Of a stretch of 64,000 nt of DNA, positions 35,261-44,108 are shown piece by piece. The translations under genes were made by a program, and so were the position numbers. Each line of letters opens with the position of its first letter. Position 1 is the stretch's first letter. The notes under the pieces were generated by a model. That model saw only the letters and a list, made by a program, of their open reading frames with translations. It was not told where the DNA came from and searched no databases. Source of the DNA: Actinokineospora diospyrosa (GTDB taxonomy: Bacteria > Actinomycetota > Actinomycetes > Mycobacteriales > Pseudonocardiaceae); contig NZ_JAMTCO010000008.1 in assembly GCF_024171925.1 (NCBI RefSeq), forward strand, positions 248,001 to 312,000, in the 5' to 3' direction.

Positions 35261-36044
35261 GGTCGGTCTCCTTCTCGGGGTGTCGGCGGACGTGGGCGAG
35301 GAAGCCCGCGGTCCGTTCGGATTCGGGGTAGCGCAGGACGCGCTCGGCGGGCCCGGACTCCACGACCACGCCGTCGTCCATGAACACCACGGTGTCGGCC
35401 ACGTCGGCGGCGAAGCCGATCTCGTGGGTGACCACGACCATGGTCATGCCCTGTTCGGCGAGGCCGCGCATGACGGCGAGGACCTCGCCGACCAGTTCCG
35501 GGTCCAGCGCGCTGGTGGGTTCGTCGAACAGCAGGACGGCGGGTTTCATGGCCAGGGCGCGGGCGATGGCGACGCGTTGTTGCTGGCCGCCGGAGAGTTG
35601 GGCGGGCAGTTTGTCGGCGTGCCCGGCGAGGCCGACGCGGGCGAGCAGGTCGCGGGCCTCGCGTTCGACCTCGGTGGGGTCGCGGCGCAGGACGCGGGTG
35701 GGGCCGAGGGTGATGTTGCGCAGGGCGGTGAGGTGGCTGAACAGGTTGAACTGCTGGAAGACCATGCCCATCCGCAGCCGGGCGCGGGCGATGTCGCGTT
35801 CGCTGCTCTCGTGCAGCCGCCCGTCGCGGGGTTCGTAGCCGACGAGCACGTCGTCGACCTGCACGAACCCGGCGTCGAGCGGTTCGAGGTGGTTGGCGCA
35901 GCGCAGCAGGGTGCTCTTGCCGCTGCCGGAGGGGCCGATGACGCAGACGACCTCGCCGGGTTCGACGTCGAGGTCGACCCCGCGCAGGACCTGCAGGTCG
36001 CCGTAGGATTTGCGCAGTCCGCGCAGTCGGAGTCCGCCGCTCAT
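35253..36044 (-). CDS. Polar amino-acid ABC transporter, ATP-binding protein (GlnQ-like)
   Basis: The 263-residue ATPase has Walker [14 protein letters not shown] (~35-47), Q-loop [14 protein letters not shown], signature [17 protein letters not shown], Walker [15 protein letters not shown] and the switch histidine in VVTHEI. It energises the permease encoded upstream. The ATG overlaps the permease stop (ATGA). Length and motifs match the GlnQ/HisP group. Confidence 0.95.
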   Translation of the reverse strand: MSGGLRLRGLRKSYGDLQVLRGVDLDVEPGEVVCVIGPSGSGKSTLLRCANHLEPLDAGFVQVDDVLVGYEPRDGRLHESSERDIARARLRMGMVFQQFNLFSHLTALRNITLGPTRVLRRDPTEVEREARDLLARVGLAGHADKLPAQLSGGQQQRVAIARALAMKPAVLLFDEPTSALDPELVGEVLAVMRGLAEQGMTMVVVTHEIGFAADVADTVVFMDDGVVVESGPAERVLRYPESERTAGFLAHVRRHPEKETDHA

Positions 36045-36844
36045 CAGGCAGCCGCCCATCGCTCGAGGAAGCGCTGCCCGATGCCTGCGATGGTGACCAG
36101 GATGAGGTACCACCCGGTCGCGACCAGCAGCAGCGCGATGACCTGGTAGTTCTGCCCGTACACCTGCTGGGCGCGGGTCATCAGGTCGCCGCCGCCGATG
36201 ACCGACACCAGCGAGGTGCCCTTGAGGATCAGGATGAACTGGTTGCCCAGGGCGGGGAGGATCACCCGCACCGACTGCGGCAGCACGATCACCCTGGTCG
36301 CCTGCGCCCGGGTCATCCCGATGGTCAGCGCGGCGTCGACCTGCCCGCGCGGGACGGCGAGGAACCCGCCGCGGATGATCTCGGCGAGGTAGGCGGCCTC
36401 GTGCAGGCCCAGCCCCAGCATCGCGGCGAGCAGCGGGGTGATGACCGCGTTGGTCTCGGCGAAGCCGAGGGTGGGGAACAGCAGGGCCAGGTTGAACCAG
36501 AACACGATCTGCACGACCAGCGGCACCCCGCGGAAGAACCAGATGTAGCCCGCAGCCGCAGCCCCCGCCACCGGGTTGCGCGACTGCCGCATCATCGCCA
36601 GCGCGGCGCCGAGTACCAGACCGATACCCAGCGTGGCGAAGGTGAGCAGCAACGTGGTGCCGATTCCCTCGATGATGGGGGTCGACAGGAAGTACTCACC
36701 GACCACCACCCAGTCCAGGTTGGGGCTGGTGACCACCGTGACCGCCAGCCACCCGACCACGGCCACCAGTACCGCCCCGGTCCCCCACCGGGACACAAAA
36801 GTCTTGCGCCGCACCACTTCCAGCGTGTGCAGTGAGTCGAGCAT
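36044..36844 (-). CDS. Polar amino-acid ABC transporter, permease
   Basis: A 266-residue HisM/GlnP-type membrane protein with about five helices. The EAA loop is seen as [35 protein letters not shown] (~155-190), where the ATPase docks. It starts the importer operon, with the promoter presumably in 36845-37200, an otherwise gene-free stretch. Confidence 0.93.
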   Translation of the reverse strand: MLDSLHTLEVVRRKTFVSRWGTGAVLVAVVGWLAVTVVTSPNLDWVVVGEYFLSTPIIEGIGTTLLLTFATLGIGLVLGAALAMMRQSRNPVAGAAAAGYIWFFRGVPLVVQIVFWFNLALLFPTLGFAETNAVITPLLAAMLGLGLHEAAYLAEIIRGGFLAVPRGQVDAALTIGMTRAQATRVIVLPQSVRVILPALGNQFILILKGTSLVSVIGGGDLMTRAQQVYGQNYQVIALLLVATGWYLILVTIAGIGQRFLERWAAA

Positions 36845-37206
36845 CGTCCTCCCCCTCAGCCTGGGTGCGAAGGACGCTAAGCCGCCACAGCAGCAGATTC
36901 TTGACTCTCCCTGCCAACCTCACCGTGGTCGCCACGCACTCACGCAGGGTGATCGACGACTGTCACTGCACCGCTGTCGCCGACCGGCCGCGAACCACCT
37001 GCGCCGAAAGCGGAGGCCCGAAATCCCCCGCCGCGCACCCCAACCTCGGCGGGCGCAAGATCATCTGATTCAACTGCCCCCGATATACAAGTCTACGAGA
37101 GCCCACCGACAGAACAGCTCCAGCGATTGAGGCCTGTGCACAACAGAAGACGTTGTGGACAACCGCATGCTGACCCACTCAAGCTTGCCGTCGTTCGCAG
37201 AGTTCG

Positions 37207-37768
37207 CTGGTGCCAGCCAACCCCCGCCAGGACTGACCCCAACCCACCCAGCTCGGCCCCCGAACACTCCGAATCCCCGGTGCCACCCCAACCCACCGAG
37301 CCAGCCCACCCAAACCCGGCCCCCTGGACACCCGGACCCAGCGGTGCCAACCCAGCCCCCGTCAGGTCCGCCCCAACCCACCCAGCCGACCACCGGATTC
37401 TCGGAAGCGTCGGTGCCAACCCAGCCCCCGTCAGGTCCGCCCCAACCCACCCAGCCGACCACCGGATTCTCGGAAGCGTCGGTGCCAACCCAGCCCCCGT
37501 CAGGTCCGCCCCAACCCACCCAGCCGACCACCGGATTCTCGGAAGCGTCGGTGCCAACCCAGCCCCCGTCAGGTCCGCCTCAGCCCACCTGGCGAACCAC
37601 TGGGCACTCGGACCCAGCGGTGCCAACCCAGCGCCCGTCAGGACCGGCCCCAGCCCACCTGCTCAGCGCCTGGACAGTCGGACCCGGCGGTGCCAACCTG
37701 CGCCCCGTCAGGTCCGCCTCAGCCCGCCTGATCACCCCGCGCTCCTCGGAGTCGCTGGTGCCAAGCCG
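37207..37768. repeat. 69-bp tandem repeat array (minisatellite)
   Basis: About eight head-to-tail units with starts near 37207, 37278, 37342, 37411, 37480, 37549, 37618 and 37688. Units beginning at 37342, 37411 and 37480 are almost identical; outer ones decay. Each begins CGGTGCCAACCCAGC and carries GTCAGGTCCGCC and CCCAACCCACC. The 69-base period keeps frame, so both strands show 23-residue repeats, but these are Pro/Gly/Trp-rich with no start, signal or family and are best read as non-coding. The array abuts the 145-bp palindromic element. Confidence 0.8.
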
Positions 37769-37913
37769 GCTCGATGGGGCGGACTTGTTTTGCGTGGGGG
37801 GACGGCACCCGTAGCGTTGTTCACGCGGCAGGGCCTGCTTTTGGGCCCCTGCTTTGCGGTTCTGCCACGGGTGTCGTAGGGGCCCCACGCAAAACAAGTT
37901 CGCCCCATCGAGC
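37769..37913 (+). mobile_element. 145-bp palindromic element with 31-bp terminal inverted repeats, copy 1
   Basis: The termini 37769-37799 and 37883-37913 are 31-base inverted repeats differing at one position (GCTCGATGGGGCGGACTTGT at the outer end). A copy of exactly the same length, in the opposite orientation, lies at 45291-45435 and is similar throughout its interior. This layout is MITE-like or REP-like. No target-site duplication is obvious. It encodes no protein. Confidence 0.75.
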
Positions 37914-37927
37914 TCTCCGCATTGCCG

Positions 37928-37975
37928 CGGATCGGACGCCGAGGTTGCCGCTAGGCAACGAGGCCGTCCGATCCG
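37928..37975. terminator. Compound hairpin downstream of the MEDS/HATPase gene
   Basis: CGGATCGGAC at 37928-37937 pairs perfectly with 37966-37975, and an inner TTGCC/GGCAA stem (37945-37949, 37954-37958) closes on GCTA. A second related small hairpin follows at about 37983-37999. They lie after the stop of the - strand gene ending at 38032 and probably terminate it. Confidence 0.65.
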
Positions 37976-38031
37976 GGTCGCCGAGGTCGCCGCCAGGCGA
38001 CGAGGCGGCCCCCAGGTCGCCCCAGTCGCGC

Positions 38032-38991
38032 TCAGACTGCCTGGTGCGGATCCCCCATCGTGAGCCGGACCGTGAAGCCCGAAGCATCACGGTCAAGAGT
38101 CACGTGATCGCAGAGCTGATGCGCGATCCACAACCCGTACCCGCCCCCGTCGTGCCCGGCCTTGGGCAGCAGACCCGCGAACGGGTCAGCAGGACCCGGA
38201 CCAGCGTCGTGGACCGTGACCACCAAGTGCCCCACCCCGACCCACAACCGCAAGCGGCGGGGCCCGAGCCCGTAGCGCAACGCGTTGGTGACGATCTCGC
38301 TGACCGACATCACCAGGTCGTCGAGCGCGTCGGGGCCCAGCGTGCCCGCGTTGGCGGCCACGACGGCGCGGCGGGCGTCCCCGGGAGCTGGGTCGACCAG
38401 TTCGAGCGCCGGTGCCCGGAGCTGGACCGGGTGCGGCGTCGTCGGCCGGGTGCGCGCCAGGAAGGACGGCGGGTCGACGTAGGTGGGGTTGGGGGTGTGG
38501 TTGCCGTCGGGTGAGGCGAGCAGGGAGTGGGTCTTGGCGACGTCGTCGAGGACGGCGGGTGGGGTGGTGCGGGCGTCGTAGGCGCACAGGGTGCTCACCG
38601 GGAACCGGTCGAACGCGTAGTTGACCGCCGCTTCGTACCTCGCCCACACGTCCCACGCGGTGGCGAGCACCGGGGCGGGGAGTTCGCCGATGAGCCGCAC
38701 CGCTTGGGCGCCGTCGGTGACGAGCTTGGTGAACAGGTCGCTGTAGGACTTGATCGCGCCTGCCGGTCGGGCGTACTGCGCGCCGATGGCCAGGACCGTC
38801 ACCGCGTCGGGTTGGTCTACCGCGTTCAGCAGGACTTCCGCGCGCGCGGGCTCGAGCGCGATCATCACCGCGTCGCCGCGTTCGACGCCGCCCGCGATGA
38901 AGGGGACCGCGGAGGCGAGCAGTTCGCGGTCGTCGGCGTAGCAGAGCGCGACGTGGTCGTAGCCCCGTGTGGTCGGGTCGGGTGCGGTCAT
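38032..38991 (-). CDS. MEDS-domain protein with C-terminal HATPase_c (anti-sigma factor/RsbA-like kinase)
   Basis: The 319-residue protein has an N-terminal MEDS sensory domain (~10-165, YDHVALCYADDRELLASAVPFIAGGVERGDAV) and a GHKL ATPase domain (~195-315) with SEIVTNALRYG as N-box, VHDAGPG as G1 box and GGYGLWIAHQL as G2 box. There is no phospho-acceptor His domain, so it fits serine-kinase anti-sigma factors (RsbW/RsbA type). The start overlaps the stop of a MEDS-STAS protein (ATGA). The two form a natural anti-sigma/antagonist pair, with both partners sensing through MEDS domains. Confidence 0.85.
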   Translation of the reverse strand: MTAPDPTTRGYDHVALCYADDRELLASAVPFIAGGVERGDAVMIALEPARAEVLLNAVDQPDAVTVLAIGAQYARPAGAIKSYSDLFTKLVTDGAQAVRLIGELPAPVLATAWDVWARYEAAVNYAFDRFPVSTLCAYDARTTPPAVLDDVAKTHSLLASPDGNHTPNPTYVDPPSFLARTRPTTPHPVQLRAPALELVDPAPGDARRAVVAANAGTLGPDALDDLVMSVSEIVTNALRYGLGPRRLRLWVGVGHLVVTVHDAGPGPADPFAGLLPKAGHDGGGYGLWIAHQLCDHVTLDRDASGFTVRLTMGDPHQAV

Positions 38992-39812
38992 GCGACCTGC
39001 TCCACCCGCACGCTGTCGACGCCGAGCAGGTCGGCCACGCGCGCGGCGCTGAACCGGCGGGTGCGCAGCACGACGCTCAGGCCGCGGCGGGTCGCGTACT
39101 CGTCGAGGTCCAGCAGCCCGTGGTGGTCGACGAACCCCAGCTCGCGCGCGTCGATCACCACCTCGCCGTCCCAGTGCGCCCCGGCGTGGCGCAGTGCCCA
39201 GGGGAACAGCTCGTGCGAGCGCAGGTCGAGTTCCCCGTCCAGTGCCACTGTGCCGGACGCGCCCCAGCCGTGCAGGCGGAACGGCAGGGGTTCGACGTTG
39301 CCGCGCGGGTGCAGGCTGGCGAGTTTGGCGATCACGTCGGTGCCGAGTTCGGGTGCGCTGTAGGCGCACATCGCGCGGAACGGGTGCGCGGCCATGTAGC
39401 GGTCGACGACGTGTTCGTAGCGGGCGAACGCGGCGAGCTGCGCGGGGGTGCGCACCAGGTCGGTCGCCTCGACGGCCACCCGCAGCCCGGTGAATCCCTC
39501 CGCCACGGCCTGGTCGGTCTCCGCCGCGTAGGTGTCGACCTGCCCGAGCGGGTCGACCACGGCGCCGCGGCCGTAGAGCCCGTCGAGGGAGCGCACCGCG
39601 ACCGCACCGGGTCGGTCGAACCCGGGCAGGTCGCGCAGCCGCTCCACCCACCCGTCCCGGTCCCCCGGGGCGACCAGGCACACGCGTTGCCCCGCGGCGA
39701 GCCCGTCGGCGAGGAAGTCCCGCGCCCGCGCGGTGAAGGCGTCCAGGTCGGTGAACGCCCAGCACAGGTGCTCACGCCCACCCGCGTCTGATGCCCGGCT
39801 CACGCCCCGCAC
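38988..39812 (-). CDS. MEDS-domain protein with C-terminal STAS domain (anti-anti-sigma-like)
   Basis: The 274-residue protein opens with a MEDS domain (~12-170, REHLCWAFTDLDAFTARARDFLADGLAAGQRV) and ends in a STAS domain (~185-272, GTVALDGELDLRSHELF then VVIDARELGFVDHHGLLDLDEY). The usual phosphorylated Ser/Thr position of RsbV-type STAS proteins is replaced by the VDHHG loop, so switching may rest on the MEDS sensor rather than phosphorylation. It is translated just before the HATPase protein and probably binds it. Confidence 0.82.
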   Translation of the reverse strand: MRGVSRASDAGGREHLCWAFTDLDAFTARARDFLADGLAAGQRVCLVAPGDRDGWVERLRDLPGFDRPGAVAVRSLDGLYGRGAVVDPLGQVDTYAAETDQAVAEGFTGLRVAVEATDLVRTPAQLAAFARYEHVVDRYMAAHPFRAMCAYSAPELGTDVIAKLASLHPRGNVEPLPFRLHGWGASGTVALDGELDLRSHELFPWALRHAGAHWDGEVVIDARELGFVDHHGLLDLDEYATRRGLSVVLRTRRFSAARVADLLGVDSVRVEQVA

Positions 39813-39871
39813 TGTACGCGCCGCCCCACCTGACCAGCCGGGTTAGGGCCCGGGTCGATACGGTGCCCGCC

Positions 39872-40510
39872 GTGAACACCCGGCACATCACGTGGGACGA
39901 AGCCACCGCCCTGTTCGAGCAGCGCGGTCTCCCCCGGTCGATCTGGCAGAACCTCTACGAGGGCGAGTACGCCCTGCACACCGGCAACGCCGTCGTCGAG
40001 GGCAACCTCTCCCTCAACACCGGCGAGGACGCCCCCTGGCCGGAGATCGCCGACTGGGACACCGGCTACATCATCGACGGCGACCTCACCCTCACCGGCT
40101 CCCTCTACGACATCGACGACGGCGCCGCGGCCCTGATCGTCCTGGGCAACCTGACGGTCGCGGGCCTGCACACCACCTGCGACCCGAAGATCATCGTCAC
40201 CGGCGACACCACCGCCGAGGTCATCTTCGCCGAGTACTCCGACAAGTACCTGGTGTTCCAGGGCGACCTGCGCGCGGTTGTGCAGGTCTGGCTCTCCGAA
40301 AGCGCCCCTGACCACATCGGCGGCACCGCCGCGGGCAGCCTGGTCCACCCCACCTACGGCCGCTACACCGACCTCGAAGCCGCCCAGGTCGACAACACCG
40401 GCATCCCCATCACCGACCTCCTAGCCCCCGAAACCCTCACCCCCACCGGCGAAGTAGACAGCGACGCCCTCCACGCCCGCCTACTCTCCGGCCTCCCCCT
40501 CCTCCGCTAA
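39872..40510 (+). CDS. Beta-helix-like conserved hypothetical protein
   Basis: A 212-residue acidic cytoplasmic protein from a GTG at 39872 (MNTRHITWDEATALFEQ). Its middle is a run of short beta-rungs (AVVEGNLSLNTGE, YIIDGDLTLTGSL, ALIVLGNLTVAGL, KIIVTGDTTAEVIFAE, YLVFQGDLRAV), like polymer-forming or pentapeptide-type beta-helices. No catalytic motif is visible. It is divergent from the MEDS operon, with the promoters in 39813-39871. Function unknown. Confidence 0.7.
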   Translation: MNTRHITWDEATALFEQRGLPRSIWQNLYEGEYALHTGNAVVEGNLSLNTGEDAPWPEIADWDTGYIIDGDLTLTGSLYDIDDGAAALIVLGNLTVAGLHTTCDPKIIVTGDTTAEVIFAEYSDKYLVFQGDLRAVVQVWLSESAPDHIGGTAAGSLVHPTYGRYTDLEAAQVDNTGIPITDLLAPETLTPTGEVDSDALHARLLSGLPLLR

Positions 40511-40599
40511 CCCCCGCCCCTATAGAGCCCTCCCGCCGCCCCCACCCCTCTTACGCGCGCACGCCCGCGACGAGATGGTCCCGGCCCCCACCCTCTCCG

Positions 40600-40691
40600 G
40601 GGGGCGACCCCGGTGCCAGTCTATCGGGTCTGGGGGCGCGGGAAGGGGGGTGCGAAAAGCTGTGGATGGGCGCGGGGGGTTGTGGATAAGT
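40600..40691 (-). repeat. Conserved intergenic element, copy B (inverted)
   Basis: Read on the - strand this matches copy A at 26797-26905: TTATCCACAACC, CCATCCAC-G-TTT-CGC-ACCCCCC, a C-tract, then GATAGACTGGCACCGGGG and CGCCCCCCG. Here TTATCCACA is a perfect DnaA-box-like 9-mer. The rest of 40511-40978 has no recognised gene; a GAGCCCT-rich stretch just after 40510 may hold the terminator of the beta-helix gene. Confidence 0.6.
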
Positions 40692-40978
40692 GCGACCTGG
40701 GGATGGCGGAAGGGTGGGCGGAAGTTCACCGGTTGGTGGTCGCTGGCGACGCACCAAGCCCGGTCATCGTGCGGCGGCGTCGACCCGAGCCACTGATCGA
40801 ACCGCGGACGACACCAACTCGCCCCACCGGCCGCCGACGCTAGGAAAGCCATCGGCTGGCAGTCCCGCCAACCAGGGCCACCAAGCACGGGGGAAGCCCG
40901 GACGGGGATCGCTGACCAACTGTCCACACCCAGCGGCGAGTGATCGCGCTGAACTGCGACCGCCACGCAGGCCCGGGC

Positions 40979-41390
40979 CTACATGGCGGCGCACTGGGGT
41001 GGTTGGGGCCCCTCGAGGCTGTCGAGTTGGTTATGGGCGTGGCCGAGGAGTCGGTGGGTGCGGCTACGGGTGGCAGGGTCGGGCAGGACAACGGCTGCGT
41101 TGGCGGGCGTGACCTGCTTGGCGGTGGCAGCGTTGTCCAGCACGATCAGCATCCGCCGCCCCGCCACCAGGCTCCGGTACAGCGCGGCCTGGGCGTCGAG
41201 CTCGGTGGGGATCCGGTTGGGGTCAACGCCGAGGGCATCGAGGAACCCGCGCACCGCCACCGCCGGGGCTGTCGGCTCCCCGGCCGGGGAGAACCCGTGC
41301 AGGTCGACGAACAGTTGCCGCCCCGGGCCCCGCCGATCGCCGACACCACCAACACCCCCGTCAGGTGTCCTGGACCCCTAGACGAACGGC
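40979..41390 (-). pseudogene. Decayed AfsR/SARP-type NB-ARC regulator fragment
   Basis: The 93-residue frame reads VRGFLDALGVDPNRIPTELD then AQAALYRSLVAGRRMLIVLDN, a hallmark of the NB-ARC region of AfsR-like regulators. Just upstream another frame gives QLFVDLHGFSPAGEP, the segment that should precede it, so there is a frameshift. The P-loop end is reduced to VLVVSAIGG and the C-terminal part jumps to a TPR-like tail (TRSRTHRLLGHAHNQLDSLEG). It is a truncated, frameshifted remnant. Confidence 0.7.
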
Positions 41391-41558
41391 GCAACCGGAT
41401 CTTCGAGCCCACCAGTAGGCGCTCACAGCCTCCGCCGCCAGGGACACCTGCAGCGATTCTGAATCGCGGCCGCAGAGCGAGTGAGATTCAGCCCGATGCC
41501 GGGTTGGTCGATCAGACAGCCCGTCCCTCTAGCGGAACAGGCAACGATCGCCGTGCGG

Positions 41559-42689
41559 TCAGCTCAAGCGGCCAGGACGGCGCTGGGCCGATGGTGGTCG
41601 CTGGGCGCCGTCCGGGGGGCGGGGTGCGTGGCCGCGCGGCAATCGTGATGGGCGACGGCGAGGCGGCGGTGTGGTGGGTGGTTGGGGCTCGATCAGCGGT
41701 GGTTCGTGTGTGGCGGGGTCGCGGAGGTAGATCGAGGCCATCAGCCAGCAGACCCCGAGTACCTGGATGCCGAGCAGGTAGTCGAGCCTGGTCAGTCCGG
41801 CGATGTCGGTGGGCACGAAGACCTGGCGCAGCGCGATCAGGGCGATCAGCGCCGCGGCGAGTTCCATGGCTGCCGAGGCGTCTCCGGCGGTGCCTCGGCG
41901 GTTTCGGGTTCGGATCGCGAACGCCGCACCGATGATCGCGGGCATCAGGCTCACCGCGTAGATGAACAGCCAGGACGTCCATCCCCTGCCCAGCACGATC
42001 GCGATGTCCTGCAACCCGGTCGGACCGCGGGAGTTCGTGACCGGCATGTCGGTGTCGAAGTCCCACTGGGAAAGCCGGTTGTCGACGGCCACCCCGAACA
42101 TGACCGGAATCGACCCGTGGGCGGCCGTCGGGTGCTGTTGGGTGTCTGCGGAGGTAACGCCCACTTGAAGGGGGAGAAAGGCGGTGACGCTGAGGTCGAG
42201 CGAGTACAGGTCGTTGGGGAACCGCGATGGATCGACCTCGGCCGGGATGGCCACACTCACCCCCGACGTCAAAGTCGACGGTGCCAACACCTTCGCGAGC
42301 GGGTAAGACACCACGGCATCGTCCAACCAGGTGCCGTACAGGGTGACCGTCAGGTTCAGGTCGGCGAACTCGGCGCGCAACTCGCCCGTCTTCGGATCCA
42401 CCACGGGCCGCCCGTCCGAGTCGACGAACACCGGCCGGTCCTCGTATTCCGTCGCCTTCACGGTCACGGTGGCGTTGATCCGGCGCTCGACCGGGTTCAC
42501 GCCGGTGATCGTCACCAAGAACCGCACCGGCGGGACCGGGCCCACAGCCGCGTGGTCCCGCAGCTCGATGCTCACCGCGGCGGGCATGTGCTCGGCTTTG
42601 GTGAACCGCAGCAAGCTACCCATGCTCGCGCACACAGCGGCCCCCGCGAGCACCGCGGCGACGAACCGCACGACTCCCGCGCCCCGCAT
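41559..42689 (-). CDS. DUF4436-family membrane protein
   Basis: The 376-residue protein has an N-terminal membrane helix (~5-25), an extracytoplasmic beta-rich domain (~40-225), and three more helices (~228-250, ~275-292, ~305-325) followed by a Pro/Arg-rich cytoplasmic tail. The layout and the IELRDHAAVGP and WTSWLFIYAVSLMPA segments are those of DUF4436 proteins from actinobacteria, whose function is unknown. The ATG at 42689 begins at a natural signal-anchor. It is a single gene next to the glycosyltransferase. Confidence 0.75.
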   Translation of the reverse strand: MRGAGVVRFVAAVLAGAAVCASMGSLLRFTKAEHMPAAVSIELRDHAAVGPVPPVRFLVTITGVNPVERRINATVTVKATEYEDRPVFVDSDGRPVVDPKTGELRAEFADLNLTVTLYGTWLDDAVVSYPLAKVLAPSTLTSGVSVAIPAEVDPSRFPNDLYSLDLSVTAFLPLQVGVTSADTQQHPTAAHGSIPVMFGVAVDNRLSQWDFDTDMPVTNSRGPTGLQDIAIVLGRGWTSWLFIYAVSLMPAIIGAAFAIRTRNRRGTAGDASAAMELAAALIALIALRQVFVPTDIAGLTRLDYLLGIQVLGVCWLMASIYLRDPATHEPPLIEPQPPTTPPPRRRPSRLPRGHAPRPPDGAQRPPSAQRRPGRLS

Positions 42690-42751
42690 CGCCCCCACGC
42701 CTCTCCCACTCGGACTGGCCCCCCGCGAGATCGCCGCACTCCCGAGCCCCG

Positions 42752-43945
42752 TTACGAGCCACCCAGGGTCAGCAGGTTCGCCGCCACCTCCGCCCCGTCC
42801 GCGCGCACCGTCGCCGCCACGGCACTCGCCCGCGCCCGAGTCTCGGGAGCCAACGCCGTGGCCAAAGCCGCCGAGAACGACTCCACCGTCGGCGTCGGAC
42901 CCTCGTGCGCCGCGCCGATCCCGAGCGCGGCGACCCGGCCCGCCCAGTGCGGCTGGTCCGCCAACTGCGCGACCACCACCTGCGGCGCGCCCGCGCGGGC
43001 GGCGGTCGTTGTGGTGCCCGCGCCGCCGTGGTGCGCGACGGCGGCCACGCGGGCGAACAGGGCCTGGTGGTTGACCTCGCCGACCACGAAGCAGTCGTCG
43101 GCCGCGTCGGTCAACGCCAGGTCGGCCCAGCCGCGGGACAGGACGACGCGGTGGCCGTGGGCGCGGATCGCCTCGATGGTCACCTGGGCGGCGTCGGTCG
43201 AGCCGTGCAGGGGCATGCTGCCGAACCCCAGGTACACCGGCGGGTCGCCCGCGTCGAGGAACGCCGTGAGCTCGTCCGGCAAGGGCCGCTCGTCGGGCAG
43301 GGTCCACGCGCCGGTCTGCACGACGTCGAGGTCGCACGGGTCCAGCACCGGGTCCGAGGCGAGCCAGGGGCGCTCACCGATGACGTAGTCGCGCACGTCG
43401 TCCACCGGTGGCAGGCCGATCGAGGCGCGGTTGGTGTTGAGCGCCGCGCCGAACAGGGTGTTGATGTTCTCCGCGTCCAGCCGCCACAGTTCGCGGTTGT
43501 CGGTCAGCCCCGGCGGGAACGGCCTACCCGGGTACGCCAGCGGCCGGTGGTGCGGGGAGGGCAGGGTCAACTGCTGGAAGGTGACCGACACCGCGCCGAT
43601 CCCCAGCTTCTCGGCCACCGACAACGCCCCCGCCGCCGAGGGCAGCATCCCGGTCGCCACCACCACGTCGTACCCCCGCGCCGCCTCGGTCACCGCCGCC
43701 ACCTGGCTCGCGACCGCCCGCGCCGCCCGCTCCGGCAACGACGACGGCCCCGGCGCCGCGACCGTCAACTCCCGAGCCGACACCCCCACCGGCACGAAAG
43801 CCACCCCCACCTCCCCCAACCGCCCCGCGAAATCCGGCGGCGCGCACACCCGCACCTGGGCCCCGCCCTCCCGCAACCGCACGGCCAACGCCACCAACGG
43901 CTCGACATCCCCACGCGATCCGTAGGTCGACAGCACCACTCGCAC
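42752..43945 (-). CDS. Rifamycin-type macrolide glycosyltransferase (GT1, Rgt-like)
   Basis: A 397-residue GT-B enzyme. It starts VRVVLSTYGSRGDVEPLVAL, the signature of antibiotic glycosyltransferases (GtfB/MGT group), and has PPVYLGFGSMPLHG (~235) and the UDP-sugar binding VNHQALFARVAAVAHHGGAGTTTTAARAGAPQVVV block (~300-335). A 19-bp rifamycin-associated element lies 56 bases upstream of its GTG, so this is very probably a rifampicin-inactivating glycosyltransferase that modifies the ansa-chain hydroxyl. The GTG at 43945 follows AGGGGAG. A role in other macrolides cannot be ruled out. Confidence 0.85.
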   Translation of the reverse strand: MRVVLSTYGSRGDVEPLVALAVRLREGGAQVRVCAPPDFAGRLGEVGVAFVPVGVSARELTVAAPGPSSLPERAARAVASQVAAVTEAARGYDVVVATGMLPSAAGALSVAEKLGIGAVSVTFQQLTLPSPHHRPLAYPGRPFPPGLTDNRELWRLDAENINTLFGAALNTNRASIGLPPVDDVRDYVIGERPWLASDPVLDPCDLDVVQTGAWTLPDERPLPDELTAFLDAGDPPVYLGFGSMPLHGSTDAAQVTIEAIRAHGHRVVLSRGWADLALTDAADDCFVVGEVNHQALFARVAAVAHHGGAGTTTTAARAGAPQVVVAQLADQPHWAGRVAALGIGAAHEGPTPTVESFSAALATALAPETRARASAVAATVRADGAEVAANLLTLGGS

Positions 43946-44000
43946 TCGGTCACTCCCCTGCTCGATCCCCGCTGCGATCGGCGATTCTGCGGCACCAACC

Positions 44001-44019
44001 GGGTCTTGCCGCAAGCCCC
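44001..44019 (-). promoter_or_regulatory. Rifamycin-associated element (RAE) upstream of the glycosyltransferase
   Basis: On the - strand it reads GGGGCTTGCGGCAAGACCC, a near-palindrome that differs at one base from the RAE consensus known from rifamycin-inactivating genes of actinomycetes (GGGGCTTGCGGCAAGGCCC as I recall it). It sits in a ~57-base region also found upstream of the Rox-type gene at 55811-55866, including TATAGC upstream and TGCCGCAGAATC downstream. Such elements mediate induction by rifamycins. Confidence 0.85.
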
Positions 44020-44108
44020 ACGGTCGGCTATACGTTGGAAGAGGACAAACGCGCCCCCGATCGGCAGGCCGGGATTCGAGTCCTCAATGGAACGTTCTCA
44101 GCCCCAGG

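Noticed and set aside
37207-37768. CRISPR-like array
   Set aside because: Units are head-to-tail with the whole 69-bp unit repeated; there are no distinct non-repetitive spacers of constant length and no cas genes.
37070-37879. Protein with 23-residue repeats on either strand
   Set aside because: The frames exist only because the repeat length is a multiple of three; there is no ribosome site, signal or family match, and both strands give equally odd low-complexity proteins.
40605-40691. Replication origin, from the DnaA-box-like TTATCCACA
   Set aside because: Only one perfect box is present, with no dnaA/dnaN genes or cluster of boxes; the motif is shared with copy A of the dispersed element.
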